Below, one piece after another: positions 1-8,358 of a DNA stretch of 64,000 bases. The notes beneath the pieces were generated by a model. That model was not told the DNA's origin. It saw only the letters and a program-made list of their open reading frames with translations, and made no database searches. Position 1 is the first letter of the stretch. Every line of letters starts with the position of its first letter. The stretch spans positions 14,708 to 78,707 of the forward strand of contig JBQCHY010000020.1 of NCBI GenBank assembly GCA_051954235.1, read 5' to 3'. The position numbers and the translations under genes are program-made. Origin of the DNA: 62-47 sp051954235. Lineage in GTDB: Bacteria; Pseudomonadota; Alphaproteobacteria; Rhizobiales; Xanthobacteraceae.

Positions 1-280
1 GAAGTTTCGCTCGAGCGCGCAGGCGATCAATTGCGTGATTGCGCGCGATTGCCACCAACCAAGAGATGGGACTAAGTTCCGAAACAGCAAATCGGTCGGC
101 TTTTGACCAAACCTTGATAAAAACCTCCTGCAGAGCCTCCTCTGCCTCGCTGCGATCCTTCAATATACGAAGGCACACGCCGAAAAGTTTCGCGCTCGTG
201 TGACGATAAAGGTCATCAAACGCCGCACGATCCTTCATTGAAGTTCGCACGATCAGCTTTGTTATGTCCTGATGCATCAT
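1..280 (-). CDS. ECF sigma factor (SigK-like), 3' part cut by window edge
   Basis: The first 93 residues of an extracytoplasmic-function RNA polymerase sigma factor; the C-terminal half lies outside the window. Region 2 is readable: an AAFDDLYRHTS block, then LFGVCLRILKDRSEAEEALQ and EVFIKVW, then WLVAIARNHAIDRLRAR, the core-binding and -10 recognition helices of sigma-70 region 2. This wording matches the SigK-type ECF factors usually paired with an RskA-like antisigma, not the RpoE/ChrR type found at 5.4 kb. Two adjacent ATG codons at 280 and 277 could start it; the shine-dalgarno is weak. The antisigma, if present, would lie left of the window. Confidence 0.85.
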   Translation of the reverse strand, partial: MMHQDITKLIVRTSMKDRAAFDDLYRHTSAKLFGVCLRILKDRSEAEEALQEVFIKVWSKADRFAVSELSPISWLVAIARNHAIDRLRARAKL

Positions 281-455
281 TTGGCGTTCCAAGGTCGGCA
301 ATGGCGCCAATAGCGTGCGCTGTTGTCCATCCAAGCAACCGCCAAGACTTCGCCGTTCTCTGATTTCGGCTTGCTAAGGCAGAGCTCTGGAGTCCAACAG
401 GGGGAAACTGCGCAGCCGCGCGCTGCAATAATTTGAGAAGTCGATTTGGCTAACG

Positions 456-833
456 TCAATTTGCCGGGGCCCAATTCACATCCCGGCAGAGCAATCCGCC
501 CAGGATACAACCGCGTGTGATTAGGCTGTCGCTATCGAGAACTAATGTTATGGCATAGCTTCTGTCTCGTTTCGGATCGTACGCGGTTCCTGTAAGCTTC
601 GTGGGCGACGTACGATTAAGAGTCATGACCAGTCGGTCGCCTACCTCCTCGCCCTTGCTCGTGTCTTTGATCCAAAGGTTAGTGGCGCAGAGTTTGGCGC
701 CGCACGGTGCGATCCTGACGCGAGCGTTGCCGTCATCGCGCTGCCACACTCCGTCAGGACCACGCTCCCGGGCTGCGAGGGCAGTGCAACCTATTAATGA
801 AACAATAGAGAATGCCGCAGCGCGCATGATCAC
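456..833 (-). CDS. DUF2147 family secreted protein
   Basis: About 125 residues with an N-terminal hydrophobic signal segment (AAAFSIVSLIGCTALAA), then a DUF2147 beta-barrel core: DGVWQRDD..ARVRI.PCG..LCA, a lysine-rich loop, then LTGTAYDPKRDRSY and a final GCILGGLLCRDVNW. Four cysteines suggest a periplasmic disulfide protein. Function of the family is unknown. The frame is open to an ATG at 863, but the candidate RpoE promoter (870-899) would start RNA at about that base, so a GTG at 833 (GGGAG eight bases upstream) or ATG at 827 is more likely. It sits divergent to the DUF2177 gene and is probably in the RpoE/ChrR regulon. Confidence 0.75.
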   Translation of the reverse strand: MIMRAAAFSIVSLIGCTALAARERGPDGVWQRDDGNARVRIAPCGAKLCATNLWIKDTSKGEEVGDRLVMTLNRTSPTKLTGTAYDPKRDRSYAITLVLDSDSLITRGCILGGLLCRDVNWAPAN

Positions 834-869
834 GGCACAGACTCCCAAATATTTTCGCCCCAACTGCGA

Positions 870-899
870 TGTTTACGCAGGCATTCCGTGTTCGGATCA
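870..899 (-). promoter_or_regulatory. Candidate RpoE (ECF11) promoter of the DUF2147 gene
   Basis: On the minus strand TGATCC (899-894), an 18-base spacer, then TAAACA (875-870). The same TGATC(C/T)-N18-TA layout occurs six times between 0.9 and 14.4 kb. It resembles the singlet-oxygen sigma-E promoters of Rhodobacter (TGATCC and TAAGA-like elements). Predicted start of RNA is near 863. Confidence 0.65.
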
Positions 900-957
900 C
901 ATTCTATGCGTGGGCACGACCTTCGAAGCTTGGATCGCGGTAACAAGCAACACTCTG

Positions 958-987
958 TGATCCGAAGATCATTCAAAGGCGTAACGA
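958..987 (+). promoter_or_regulatory. Candidate RpoE (ECF11) promoter of the DUF2177 gene
   Basis: TGATCC (958-963), an 18-base spacer, then TAACGA (982-987). Predicted start of RNA is near 994, just before the ribosome-binding site AGGAAAGG at 1003-1010. It is back to back with the DUF2147 promoter, 58 bases apart. Confidence 0.65.
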
Positions 988-1017
988 GAGCAGTCTCAGG
1001 CGAGGAAAGGCCAACCT

Positions 1018-1428
1018 TTGAAAACTTATGGCATTGCCTATATCGCGACCGGCTTGGTGTTTCTGGCCATTGATGCAATCTGGCTGAGCGTGGCTGCGCA
1101 ACGGCTCTACCGTCCGCACATGGGTGACATGCTGGTCGACGGTTTCAGGCTGGCGCCAGCGGCGCTGTTTTATCTCATCTATATTGCCGGCATCGTCGTT
1201 TTCGCGATCGCGCCTGCCTTGGCCACCGAAAGGTGGACGACAGCGACCTCCTATGGCGCGTTCCTTGGGCTTTTTGGCTATGCGACTTATGACCTCACCA
1301 ACCAGGCGACGTTGAGAAACTGGCCGTTAGCGGTGACCGTCGCCGATCTGTGCTGGGGAACTTTTCTGACCGCGGTTGCGGCAACGGCCGGTTTCCTGAT
1401 CACACGCGCCTTCACCTCCGCGAACTGA
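1018..1428 (+). CDS. DUF2177 family integral membrane protein
   Basis: 136 residues with four predicted membrane helices. The family signature is visible: an early AIDAIWL, then R.YRPH.G.ML.DGF.L.PA..FY..Y..G, and a late Y.TYDLTNQATL.NWPL.V...D..WG. The start is a TTG at 1018, seven bases after a good ribosome-binding site. DUF2177 genes recur near rpoE-chrR loci in proteobacteria; biochemical role unknown. Here it has its own RpoE-type promoter and converges with the minus-strand stress operon, overlapping its last gene by 17 bases at the 3' ends. Confidence 0.85.
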   Translation: MKTYGIAYIATGLVFLAIDAIWLSVAAQRLYRPHMGDMLVDGFRLAPAALFYLIYIAGIVVFAIAPALATERWTTATSYGAFLGLFGYATYDLTNQATLRNWPLAVTVADLCWGTFLTAVAATAGFLITRAFTSAN

Positions 1429-1981
1429 TCTGGCTTATTAGGCCTGACGCGATAAGCCCGACGAAGACGCAGAGTGTGCCCGCGCTCATAGCGTTCAGCC
1501 GCGAAAACGCATGATACTCGGGAGCCGTGTAGATGTGGACCGGAGCGCCATACACGCCGTCCAGCCCCACATAAACAAGGAAGGCCGCGCCGATCAGAGC
1601 GAAGGCGAGGGGCTTCTCCGTGGCTTTGAAGAACGTCGCCGCGATCAACGCGCATGGGATCAGAAAGATCTCCACGCCCGACAAGGGGCCGAATACCTGT
1701 GCGCTCAAGATCGTGTTGCCCATGCCGGCAATGGGAAGAAGCGCTCGGCCTGTTTTGGAATATCGTTGGGCAATGGCCGGCACAGCCAGGAAAAACGGTG
1801 TCGATAGGAAGGTGAAAAAGGTCGGCCAGACATGGTCGCTGACGGCCCAAAAAACATAGAGGGGATAAAATGGCTGGTTGGACGCCACCACCAGTGCAAT
1901 CATGTTGCAGGCGGCGACCATGGGATCGTCATGGGCGACGTAAGCCGCGATTCGATTCCAGATATGTCGAAGACGATACAT
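1412..1981 (-). CDS. Multi-pass membrane protein, last gene of the rpoE-chrR operon
   Basis: 189 residues, hydrophobic almost throughout, about six membrane helices, with a charged N-terminal amphipathic stretch (RLRHIWNRIAAYVAHDDPM). I do not recognise a named family. The ATG at 1981 lies 14 bases after the stop of the CFA-like methyltransferase, so co-transcription is likely. A longer reading to 2221 would run through the upstream gene in another frame and is rejected. Its place at the end of the operon suggests an accessory role in membrane-lipid change or export under singlet-oxygen stress; that is inference only. Confidence 0.7.
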   Translation of the reverse strand: MYRLRHIWNRIAAYVAHDDPMVAACNMIALVVASNQPFYPLYVFWAVSDHVWPTFFTFLSTPFFLAVPAIAQRYSKTGRALLPIAGMGNTILSAQVFGPLSGVEIFLIPCALIAATFFKATEKPLAFALIGAAFLVYVGLDGVYGAPVHIYTAPEYHAFSRLNAMSAGTLCVFVGLIASGLISQISSRR

Positions 1982-1995
1982 GGATGGACTGGGCG

Positions 1996-3024
1996 TCAGG
2001 CTGGACGCAGGAGATAGTGGCTTACGCCCCATTCCTCGCCGCCGACATGTCCGAACAGCCCGGCGGTCGCCAGATAGAAGAGACGCCAACGCTGGCGCCA
2101 GAGCCCGGCGTCGGCACCATAAACATCGCCGAGGATCCGATCTATCTCCCGGCGATTTGCATCGAAGCGCGCGAGCCAGTCCATCGCCGTCTTCTGATAG
2201 TGAACCCCGCTCCAGCGCCAATCTCGTTCAACTACGAAGCAGTCGGGAAAATGCCCGATCAGGCCATGGCTCGGCATGATTCCTCCCGTGAAGAAGTGCT
2301 GGGCGATCCAGTCCGCTTCGCTTCTGTGATCGAACCGATAGGGGCTATTCCGGTGACTGAAGACGTGAACGAACAGCCTTCCCGTCTCGGGGGCGAGCCA
2401 TGTTCTGATACGTTCGAGCAGCCGCCGCCAGTTCGTCATATGCTCGAACATCTCGACCGAGACGATCCTGTCATACAGGCCGCCCGCAGTGAATTCATTC
2501 ATATCCGCCGTGAGGATACGCACATTGGCAAGGCCGCGTTCGGCCGCTTGGGCTTCGATATGAAGTCGCTGCGGCCTTGAGTTCGAGACAGCGGTAATGG
2601 TCGAACGAGGGAAACGCTCGGCTATGAAAAGCGTGAGTGATCCCCAGCCGCAACCGAGCTCTAGGATCGATTGCCCATCGGCGAGGTCTGCGTGCCTCAC
2701 CGTTTCTTCCAGCGAAAGCCGCTCGGCGTCAGCCAGTGTTTCCTCACCCGTCGGATAAAGGCAGCAAGAATATTTACGACGCGGACCGAGCGTGAGAGCG
2801 AAGAACTCGGGTGGCAGTTCATAGTGCTGCTTGTTCGCGGCATCGGCATGCGCGGCGATCGGGTGCGCGCTCATGGCACGCGCGAAATCGCTCTCCGCCA
2901 CATGCCCCGCGGCGGCAAGCTTTCGTCGCGTGCGCCCGACCAGGAGTTCGACGCCCATTTGCGCGAGGAAGTCGGGAAGCGACGCGCGTTCGGCGGCGCG
3001 GATCACTGAGGCAATCAAGCTCAT
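1996..3024 (-). CDS. CFA-like SAM-dependent methyltransferase (operon with rpoE)
   Basis: 342 residues of the cyclopropane-fatty-acid synthase superfamily. Visible: a QHYELPPEFF lipid-side motif (about residues 66-75), KYSCCLYP (84-91) with the Cys that matches the bicarbonate-binding Cys of Cfa, the SAM loop LELGCGWGSL (121-130), SVEMFEHM, and a later VHVFSHR. Unlike the plus-strand paralogue it keeps the Cys, Glu and His positions. It lacks the usual N-terminal Cfa domain length (Cfa is about 380-400). It overlaps the DUF1295 gene by four bases (ATGA). Likely methylates unsaturated acyl chains of phospholipids; substrate not known. Confidence 0.85.
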   Translation of the reverse strand: MSLIASVIRAAERASLPDFLAQMGVELLVGRTRRKLAAAGHVAESDFARAMSAHPIAAHADAANKQHYELPPEFFALTLGPRRKYSCCLYPTGEETLADAERLSLEETVRHADLADGQSILELGCGWGSLTLFIAERFPRSTITAVSNSRPQRLHIEAQAAERGLANVRILTADMNEFTAGGLYDRIVSVEMFEHMTNWRRLLERIRTWLAPETGRLFVHVFSHRNSPYRFDHRSEADWIAQHFFTGGIMPSHGLIGHFPDCFVVERDWRWSGVHYQKTAMDWLARFDANRREIDRILGDVYGADAGLWRQRWRLFYLATAGLFGHVGGEEWGVSHYLLRPA

Positions 3025-3848
3025 CGAATGTCTCCATTGTCATGCGCTTGAGCAGCGTGTTGCGGGCCGGGCCAGAATGCGTTGACGCGATGTTGATAGT
3101 CGCGAAATGCCGGTCCACGCGAGCGAAGCATGTGCGCTTCGAGCGGCGGAATGCCGGAGGCGTGGACGAGGATCCAGTACATTAGCCCTGGCCCCGCGAG
3201 AGCCAGCCAGCCCCAGGGATAGGCACCTGAAAAATCGATTGCGATGATGGCGTAGGCGAACCAGCCCATCCATTCGAAAAAATAATTGGGGTGGCGCGAC
3301 ATCCCCCAGAGCCCGATGTCGCAAACGCGACCCTTGTTCGCCGGATCGCGAAACGCTGAAAGCTGGCGGTCGGCGATCGACTCACCCCCGACCGCCGCGA
3401 TCAGGACTGCAACGCCGATCCAGTCGGAGGCTCTGAGCCCGGGTGCGGGATTATGTGCCGCCAGCATGATCGACAGCGCCAGCGCCAGCGCCACCAGTGC
3501 CTGGATTTGCAAGAACCAGAACAGGCGAAGCCGGAACGCGTCGCCCCATTCCTCGCGCAGCTGCCGATAACGCGGGTCGTCACCGCCGCGGGCGGTCCGA
3601 ACCGCGATGTGAATACCGAGTCGCAATGACCAGGCCAGCGCCAGAGCCGCCACGAGCAACTGCCGCACGGAGAGTTGGGCTTCGGCGAGAGGAACAAGGG
3701 CGACTGCCGCGCCGAATCCGCCGGTGGCAAGGGACCAGATCGCGTCGATCCAGCCCGATCGGCCGGACCGAAGCGCCACAAGCAACGCCCCCATCATCGT
3801 CGCCGAGAGACAAGCCGCGAGCGCGATAATGACGATCGACGCCGTCAT
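3021..3848 (-). CDS. DUF1295 membrane protein (steroid 5-alpha-reductase fold)
   Basis: 275 residues, about seven membrane helices. DUF1295 signatures are plain: RYRQLREEWG, then the C-terminal GLW..SRHPNYF.EW..W block and a final FRDYQ.RV. This fold holds NAD(P)H-dependent double-bond reductases and isoprenylcysteine methyltransferase relatives. The start was set at the ATG at 3848 because it overlaps the upstream stop as ATGA and removes a charged, unconserved extension. DUF1295 genes with CFA-like methyltransferases and FAD oxidoreductases are a recurring set near rpoE-chrR, suggesting action on the modified fatty acid. Confidence 0.85.
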   Translation of the reverse strand: MTASIVIIALAACLSATMMGALLVALRSGRSGWIDAIWSLATGGFGAAVALVPLAEAQLSVRQLLVAALALAWSLRLGIHIAVRTARGGDDPRYRQLREEWGDAFRLRLFWFLQIQALVALALALSIMLAAHNPAPGLRASDWIGVAVLIAAVGGESIADRQLSAFRDPANKGRVCDIGLWGMSRHPNYFFEWMGWFAYAIIAIDFSGAYPWGWLALAGPGLMYWILVHASGIPPLEAHMLRSRGPAFRDYQHRVNAFWPGPQHAAQAHDNGDIR

Positions 3849-4702
3849 GCGATCCTTCCCGGCGCCGCTGCCCAATCGACGGGCGCCTGTGGATGGGAGT
3901 GTTTCAGAGCGAAGCTCGTGACATCGTCGAGAACCGGCGCTAGGAACCGTAACGGCCGTGCCAAGGCTCCGACCAGCGTGCGGTGATTGACCCGCTTGTA
4001 GAGCTTCATGTCGACTTCGCCACCGACGCGTCTTATGCGCTCAGCGAGCCGGATCGTGTTGGCGGGCCGCACAGTCAGATCTCTCGTTCCCGTCGCCAGA
4101 AATGCCGGTGGCGCGAGCGCGTCCACGAAGTTGATGGGCTGTGTCCCCGCGAGGTCTTCCTCAGGCCCAAAGATCTTCCTCAACTTTTGGCTGCGCAGCG
4201 GCAGGAAATCGTAGGGGCCGGCAAGGCCGATCATTGCGCGCAGCTCGATGCGCGCGTCGAGATCGACGCTGGCAAACCATTTCCGATCGAACGCCAGCAT
4301 CGCGGCAATATGGGCGCCCGCGGAATGTCCCATGACGATGAGTCGCCGCCGATCGCCGCTGAATTCCCCGATGGAATCGACCGTCCAGCGCATTACAGCC
4401 GCCGCGTCCTCGACGAATCCGGGGAAGTGCACCTCCGGGTAAACTCGGTAATCGGGAATGACGGTCGTGAAGCCGCGCGATGCCAGCGCCGACCCAACAA
4501 AAAAATAATTGCACCGGTCACCACCTTCCCAGCCGCCGCCGTAGAAGAACACGATGACGGGGGCGGGTCCGCTTGCGGCCGCCGGATAGACATCAAGGAC
4601 ATGGCGCGGACCACTGCCATAACGCATGCCCTGACGGGCGTACGGCGCGTCGATCCTGGCAATCGCATTCAGACAATCGACCGGCGAGGGGAGCAAGTTC
4701 AT
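3845..4702 (-). CDS. Alpha/beta hydrolase (esterase/lipase-like)
   Basis: 285 residues. The oxyanion-hole motif FFYGGGWEGG, nucleophile elbow GHSAGAH, a late acidic residue in TGTRDLTV and His in NHRTLV give a full Ser-Asp-His triad of the carboxylesterase/BD-FAE type. No signal peptide is seen, so cytoplasmic action is likely. It is the third gene of the rpoE operon, 53 bases after chrR and overlapping DUF1295 by four bases. A role in releasing or trimming modified acyl chains would fit the neighbours but is not shown. Confidence 0.85.
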   Translation of the reverse strand: MNLLPSPVDCLNAIARIDAPYARQGMRYGSGPRHVLDVYPAAASGPAPVIVFFYGGGWEGGDRCNYFFVGSALASRGFTTVIPDYRVYPEVHFPGFVEDAAAVMRWTVDSIGEFSGDRRRLIVMGHSAGAHIAAMLAFDRKWFASVDLDARIELRAMIGLAGPYDFLPLRSQKLRKIFGPEEDLAGTQPINFVDALAPPAFLATGTRDLTVRPANTIRLAERIRRVGGEVDMKLYKRVNHRTLVGALARPLRFLAPVLDDVTSFALKHSHPQAPVDWAAAPGRIA

Positions 4703-4755
4703 AAGTCGGCCATCGCTCGAGGCGCTCGGCTGATTGCGCCAGCGGCGGTCATTGA

Positions 4756-5403
4756 TCAGAAGCCCACGAACGGGCGCAAAAGGCGACCGAGCAATCCGTG
4801 AAGGCGTGTATCCCCTTCAAGAGCGGCAAGACAGATGCAATCCGAATCCTGCCCGACGACCGGGCGATGATCGACGTCGCTGTCCGCCTCGTCGAGATCC
4901 CCCGGCAAATATTGACCGCGCTCGTCAGCCAGCGATCCAGAAAGAATCTGCATGAATTCGAGACCGGTATGTCCATGCGCTGGCAGATGAAGCCCGGCTT
5001 TTCCCTTGATCAGCATGACCTTGGCGTCCGGGCTGCCAACGATCTTGACCTTGCTCCACTGAAAGCCGGGTCCAAGCCACTTCCACGGACCGACTTCGCA
5101 GTTCTGCATCGCTCGCGGAAGCTCCAATCCTAATTCGGGGCGCTTAACCATGCGCTCTCTCGTCGGTAACGGTTGAGCGGCTTCGAGCCGCTCCATAGTG
5201 CGTCCGAACAGATCCGCGGCAAGAGGGGCGGATGGCATCCCGTCCAGAATCGCACCGCCAATGGCCTCGAAATGCGCCATACGGTTACGGCAGACGGCAC
5301 ATCCTTCGAGGTGGACGGATACGACAATCGCGGGACCTGCGCTCAAAGCGCCGGCCGCCATGCGCATCAGCGTTTCGTCGCTGGGATGATGCTTAATAGT
5401 CAT
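4756..5403 (-). CDS. chrR: ChrR-type zinc anti-sigma factor
   Basis: 215 residues. The N-terminal anti-sigma domain has the zinc ligands H6, H31, C35 and C38, at the same numbering I know for ChrR of Rhodobacter sphaeroides. The C-terminal half is a cupin with H143, H145, E149 and H179, and a C-x-C pair at 189/191. In that model singlet oxygen acts through the cupin domain and releases RpoE. All ligands are intact, so the switch should be functional. Start ATG at 5403 overlaps the rpoE stop (ATGA), the usual coupling of sigma and antisigma that keeps them in balance. Confidence 0.93.
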   Translation of the reverse strand: MTIKHHPSDETLMRMAAGALSAGPAIVVSVHLEGCAVCRNRMAHFEAIGGAILDGMPSAPLAADLFGRTMERLEAAQPLPTRERMVKRPELGLELPRAMQNCEVGPWKWLGPGFQWSKVKIVGSPDAKVMLIKGKAGLHLPAHGHTGLEFMQILSGSLADERGQYLPGDLDEADSDVDHRPVVGQDSDCICLAALEGDTRLHGLLGRLLRPFVGF

Positions 5404-6053
5404 ATATCGCTGTCCAACAAGGTCCGAAGGCGGCTCAATGCCAGCCGAACGCGGGATTTTACGGTGCCCAGCGGAATGCCCAATTCTCGCGCGATCTCCG
5501 CATGTGGCTTCTCAGCAAAGAAAGAAAGTCGCACGATCGCGGCCTGATCACTCGGCAGGGTTGCCAAGGCCTTTCGCACCCCTTCCTCCCGTTCCGCCGT
5601 GATCCTGATGTCTTCACCCGATAGTGGCATGTCGGGCTCGTCACTCGGATCCAAAAAACTATCGGCTTTCCGAGAGCGCGTGCGGCGCAGCCGATCGATC
5701 CTTTGATTTCGGGCGATCGTAAACACCCATGTGGACACGCCGGCCTTGCCCGGATCGAAATACGAAGCCTTTCGCCATACCGCGATCATGACCTCCTGGG
5801 TCACTTCCTCGGCGGCGGAATCCGCCAGGCCCGAGCGCATGAGGAAGCTTTTGACGCGGGGCGCGAAATATCCGAACAGGCGCGCGAAGGCATTCCGGTC
5901 CTGCTCTCGCCCGACCGCCTCGACGAGACCGATCAGTTCCTCAGGAGACGGCAGCACCTCCTTTTGCCTGGCCTCGTTCAAAACAACGAGCCTGGCCGCG
6001 GGGCGGACCTGCCGCGCATTCCTGATGCCGAAATATAAGCTTGCTGCATCCAT
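5400..6053 (-). CDS. rpoE: RpoE-type ECF sigma factor (ECF11, ChrR partner)
   Basis: 217 residues if read from the ATG at 6053. Region 2: FARLFGYFAPRVKSFLMR, AEEVTQEVMIAVWRKA, VFTIARNQRIDRLR. Region 4: LPSDQAAIVRLSFF, HAEIARELGIPLGTVKSRVR. The FAPRVKSFLMR wording is typical of the ChrR-controlled group that drives the singlet-oxygen response. Conserved sequence starts near residue 40, so the first 30-35 residues are uncertain. The candidate own promoter (6060-6089) would start RNA at about 6053, meaning a leaderless message or a start further in, for example GTG at 5957. Autoregulation is expected. Confidence 0.92.
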   Translation of the reverse strand: MDAASLYFGIRNARQVRPAARLVVLNEARQKEVLPSPEELIGLVEAVGREQDRNAFARLFGYFAPRVKSFLMRSGLADSAAEEVTQEVMIAVWRKASYFDPGKAGVSTWVFTIARNQRIDRLRRTRSRKADSFLDPSDEPDMPLSGEDIRITAEREEGVRKALATLPSDQAAIVRLSFFAEKPHAEIARELGIPLGTVKSRVRLALSRLRTLLDSDI

Positions 6054-6059
6054 TTGCCC

Positions 6060-6089
6060 TTCATACGCCGGAACCGCTCCAACGGATCA
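6060..6089 (-). promoter_or_regulatory. Candidate autoregulatory RpoE promoter of rpoE-chrR operon
   Basis: Minus strand TGATCC (6089-6084), 18-base spacer, TATGAA (6065-6060). It is only six bases from the ATG at 6053, so RNA would begin at or next to that codon. Divergent from the motif at 6099-6128; the two -35 elements are nine bases apart. Confidence 0.6.
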
Positions 6090-6098
6090 CGCCAAGAG

Positions 6099-6128
6099 TG
6101 ATCTATGACGCGTCAAGTTTCGTAAATA
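6099..6128 (+). promoter_or_regulatory. Candidate RpoE promoter of the FAD oxidoreductase operon
   Basis: TGATCT (6099-6104), 18-base spacer, TAAATA (6123-6128). Predicted RNA start near 6135, about 23 bases before the TTG start at 6158. Same layout as the other five copies, with one change in the -35 element. Confidence 0.65.
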
Positions 6129-6157
6129 GTGGCAGTTTGGCGGGCGGAGGGAAATCC

Positions 6158-7537
6158 TTGACCGGAATGATTGCAGCCACCGACTGGAATGGCGGACCAA
6201 AGCGTCGGCCGATTCCCGATCGCGGCCTCGATATCGCGGTCGTGGGAAGCGGTATTTCCGGGCTGTCCGCCGCATGGCTGCTGTCGAAGCGGAATCGCGT
6301 GGTTCTCTACGAAAGCGATGGCCGGTTGGGTGGACACAGCCACACTGTCGATGCCGCCGGCGTCGCGGTCGATACCGGCTTCATCGTCTTTAACGAGAAC
6401 ACCTATCCGAACCTCACAGCGCTCTTCGATCACCTCGGCGTTGCCACTAGGCGTTCCGATATGTCGTTCGCCGTTTCCCTCGACGACGGCCGTCTTGAAT
6501 ATTCCGGCACCGGATTGTTGGGCCTTTTCGCGCAAGGCCGGAACGCCGTCAGCCCGAGATTCTGGATGATGCTGCGCGATCTCGTCCGCTTTTATCGCGA
6601 AGCGCCGCGCAATGTGGCGGCTCTGGGCATGATAACGCTCGATGAATATCTTGATGCGGCAGGCTATGGCGACGGCTTCCGCAATGACCATCTCTATCCC
6701 ATGGCGGCCGCAATCTGGTCGACCCCGGCGGCGAATATTGGCGCCTATCCTGCGGCCTCGTTCATCCGGTTTTGCCAGACCCACGGCCTTCTGAAACTGG
6801 TTGGCCGACCGATATGGCGAACCGTTGCCGGCGGCAGTCGATCCTATGTTCAGGTGCTGTCGCAAGTCATACCGGAAGTCGTTTCGAACCATCCCGTCAA
6901 GGCGATTGTCCGCACGGTAGATGGCGTCGAGATCATCGGACAAGATGGTCACCGGCGCCGCTTCGATCACGTTGTCATCGCTGCTCACGCGGACCAGGCG
7001 CTGAAAATGCTTGCCGACCCGAGCAATGACGAACGGCGTCTGCTTGGCGCATTCAACTATATCGTCAACGATACCGTGCTTCACACCGATCCGCGACTGA
7101 TGCCACTGCGGCGGCGTGTGTGGTCGAGTTGGAACTATATGACCAGGGATGACGACGATGGCCGCAGGCTCGCGGTGACCTACTGGATGAACCGCCTGCA
7201 GGCAATCGAGAGTGACCGGCCCCTCTTCGTCACGCTTAATCCTCACAGGGAAATTGAGGCCGACGCGATCTTGAAGCGGATGAGTTATAGTCACCCGCGT
7301 TTCGATGCCGTGGCGATGAAGGCGCAGAAGGAGCTTTGGTCACTACAGGGCCACCGCAACACATGGTTCTGCGGCGCCTATTTTGGCGCCGGGTTTCACG
7401 AGGATGGGCTGCAGGCCGGCCTCGCGGTCGCCGAAGCCCTCGGCGGTGTGCGGCGGCCATGGACAGTGCAGGACGAATCCGGGCGCATCCACCTTTATCG
7501 CGGGGAGCCCAACTTGCAGGAGGCGGAGGCCGCCTGA
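6158..7537 (+). CDS. FAD-dependent amine-oxidase-fold oxidoreductase (UfaD-like candidate)
   Basis: 459 residues from a TTG at 6158, six bases after GGAGGG; an ATG at 6167 is the alternative. The dinucleotide-binding motif DIAVVGSGISGLSAAW is at about residues 25-40, followed by YESDGRLGGHSHTVD, the FAD pyrophosphate contact of the monoamine-oxidase/desaturase superfamily. The C-terminal FAD end is WFCGAYFGAGFHEDGLQAGL. No membrane helix. Proteins of this type next to DUF1365 and CFA-like genes are a fixed set in RpoE-ChrR loci; in R. sphaeroides an FAD enzyme (UfaD) desaturates methylated fatty acid on the way to furan fatty acids. Assignment to that exact step is inference. Confidence 0.85.
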   Translation: MTGMIAATDWNGGPKRRPIPDRGLDIAVVGSGISGLSAAWLLSKRNRVVLYESDGRLGGHSHTVDAAGVAVDTGFIVFNENTYPNLTALFDHLGVATRRSDMSFAVSLDDGRLEYSGTGLLGLFAQGRNAVSPRFWMMLRDLVRFYREAPRNVAALGMITLDEYLDAAGYGDGFRNDHLYPMAAAIWSTPAANIGAYPAASFIRFCQTHGLLKLVGRPIWRTVAGGSRSYVQVLSQVIPEVVSNHPVKAIVRTVDGVEIIGQDGHRRRFDHVVIAAHADQALKMLADPSNDERRLLGAFNYIVNDTVLHTDPRLMPLRRRVWSSWNYMTRDDDDGRRLAVTYWMNRLQAIESDRPLFVTLNPHREIEADAILKRMSYSHPRFDAVAMKAQKELWSLQGHRNTWFCGAYFGAGFHEDGLQAGLAVAEALGGVRRPWTVQDESGRIHLYRGEPNLQEAEAA

Positions 7538-8358
7538 TGCCCGAATTCCGATCAGGTCTCTATGCTGGTTATGTGATACATCACAGGCTGCGGCCAAGAG
7601 AACACCGCCTGCGTTACAGCATCTTCTATCTTCTGATCGATCTCGATGAGGTGGAAATCCTGGCAGGCCGGGTCCGCCTGTTCTCGCATAATCGCTTCAA
7701 TCTTTTCAGTATTCACGATCGAGACTATGGCGAGGGAGCGATGCTGTCACCTCGCGAATGGGTCGAGCGGCAGTTGCGGGAAGCCGGGGTTGAATCCGGC
7801 GGCCCGATCCAGCTTCTCACCATGCCCCGCATCCTGGGCTACGCTTTCAATCCGCTGAGCATCTATTTTTGCCACAGACGCGATCAATCGCTTTCCGCGA
7901 TCTTATACGAGGTCAACAACACCTTCGGGCAGCGCCATAGCTACTTGATTCCCGTTCCCTCCGGTGTCGAGGAGCCGATCCGGCAACAAAGCCAAAAATC
8001 CTTTTATGTGTCGCCTTTCATGACCACCGACATGGCCTATTCCTTTTCCGTCGTGCCACCCGGATCGAACTTGTCGGTTTCGGTCGTCGGCCACGACGAA
8101 AGCGGGCCGCTTATTATCGCAAAACTAGCCGCGGTCAGAAAGAAATTGACGGATGCCTCATTGGCTCGTGCGTTTTTCGTCTATCCGCTGCTGACGTTAA
8201 AGGTGATCGCGGGCATCCACTGGGAAGCACTGCTCGTATGGCTGAAGGGGATCGGTCTTGTCACGCGACCCTCTCCACCCGATCGGCCAGTCACCCTCGG
8301 GCGCGGCGCGGAACCGAAGAGTAACCGTTACGAGAAGAGCGGCACGAATGACATTTGA
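7537..8358 (+). CDS. DUF1365 family protein
   Basis: 273 residues, starting at an ATG that overlaps the previous stop (TGATG). DUF1365 signatures: YAGYVIHHRLRP..H.LRY..FYLLIDLDE at the N-terminus, FNLFSIHDRDYG, the central PRILGYAFNPLSIYFCH, and the C-terminal KSFYVSPF. It is consistently found with CFA-like methyltransferases and FAD oxidoreductases; function unproven. The small-residue-rich, basic surface and lack of membrane helices suggest a soluble or peripheral protein. Translational coupling on both sides implies a tight functional unit with its neighbours. Confidence 0.88.
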   Translation: MPEFRSGLYAGYVIHHRLRPREHRLRYSIFYLLIDLDEVEILAGRVRLFSHNRFNLFSIHDRDYGEGAMLSPREWVERQLREAGVESGGPIQLLTMPRILGYAFNPLSIYFCHRRDQSLSAILYEVNNTFGQRHSYLIPVPSGVEEPIRQQSQKSFYVSPFMTTDMAYSFSVVPPGSNLSVSVVGHDESGPLIIAKLAAVRKKLTDASLARAFFVYPLLTLKVIAGIHWEALLVWLKGIGLVTRPSPPDRPVTLGRGAEPKSNRYEKSGTNDI

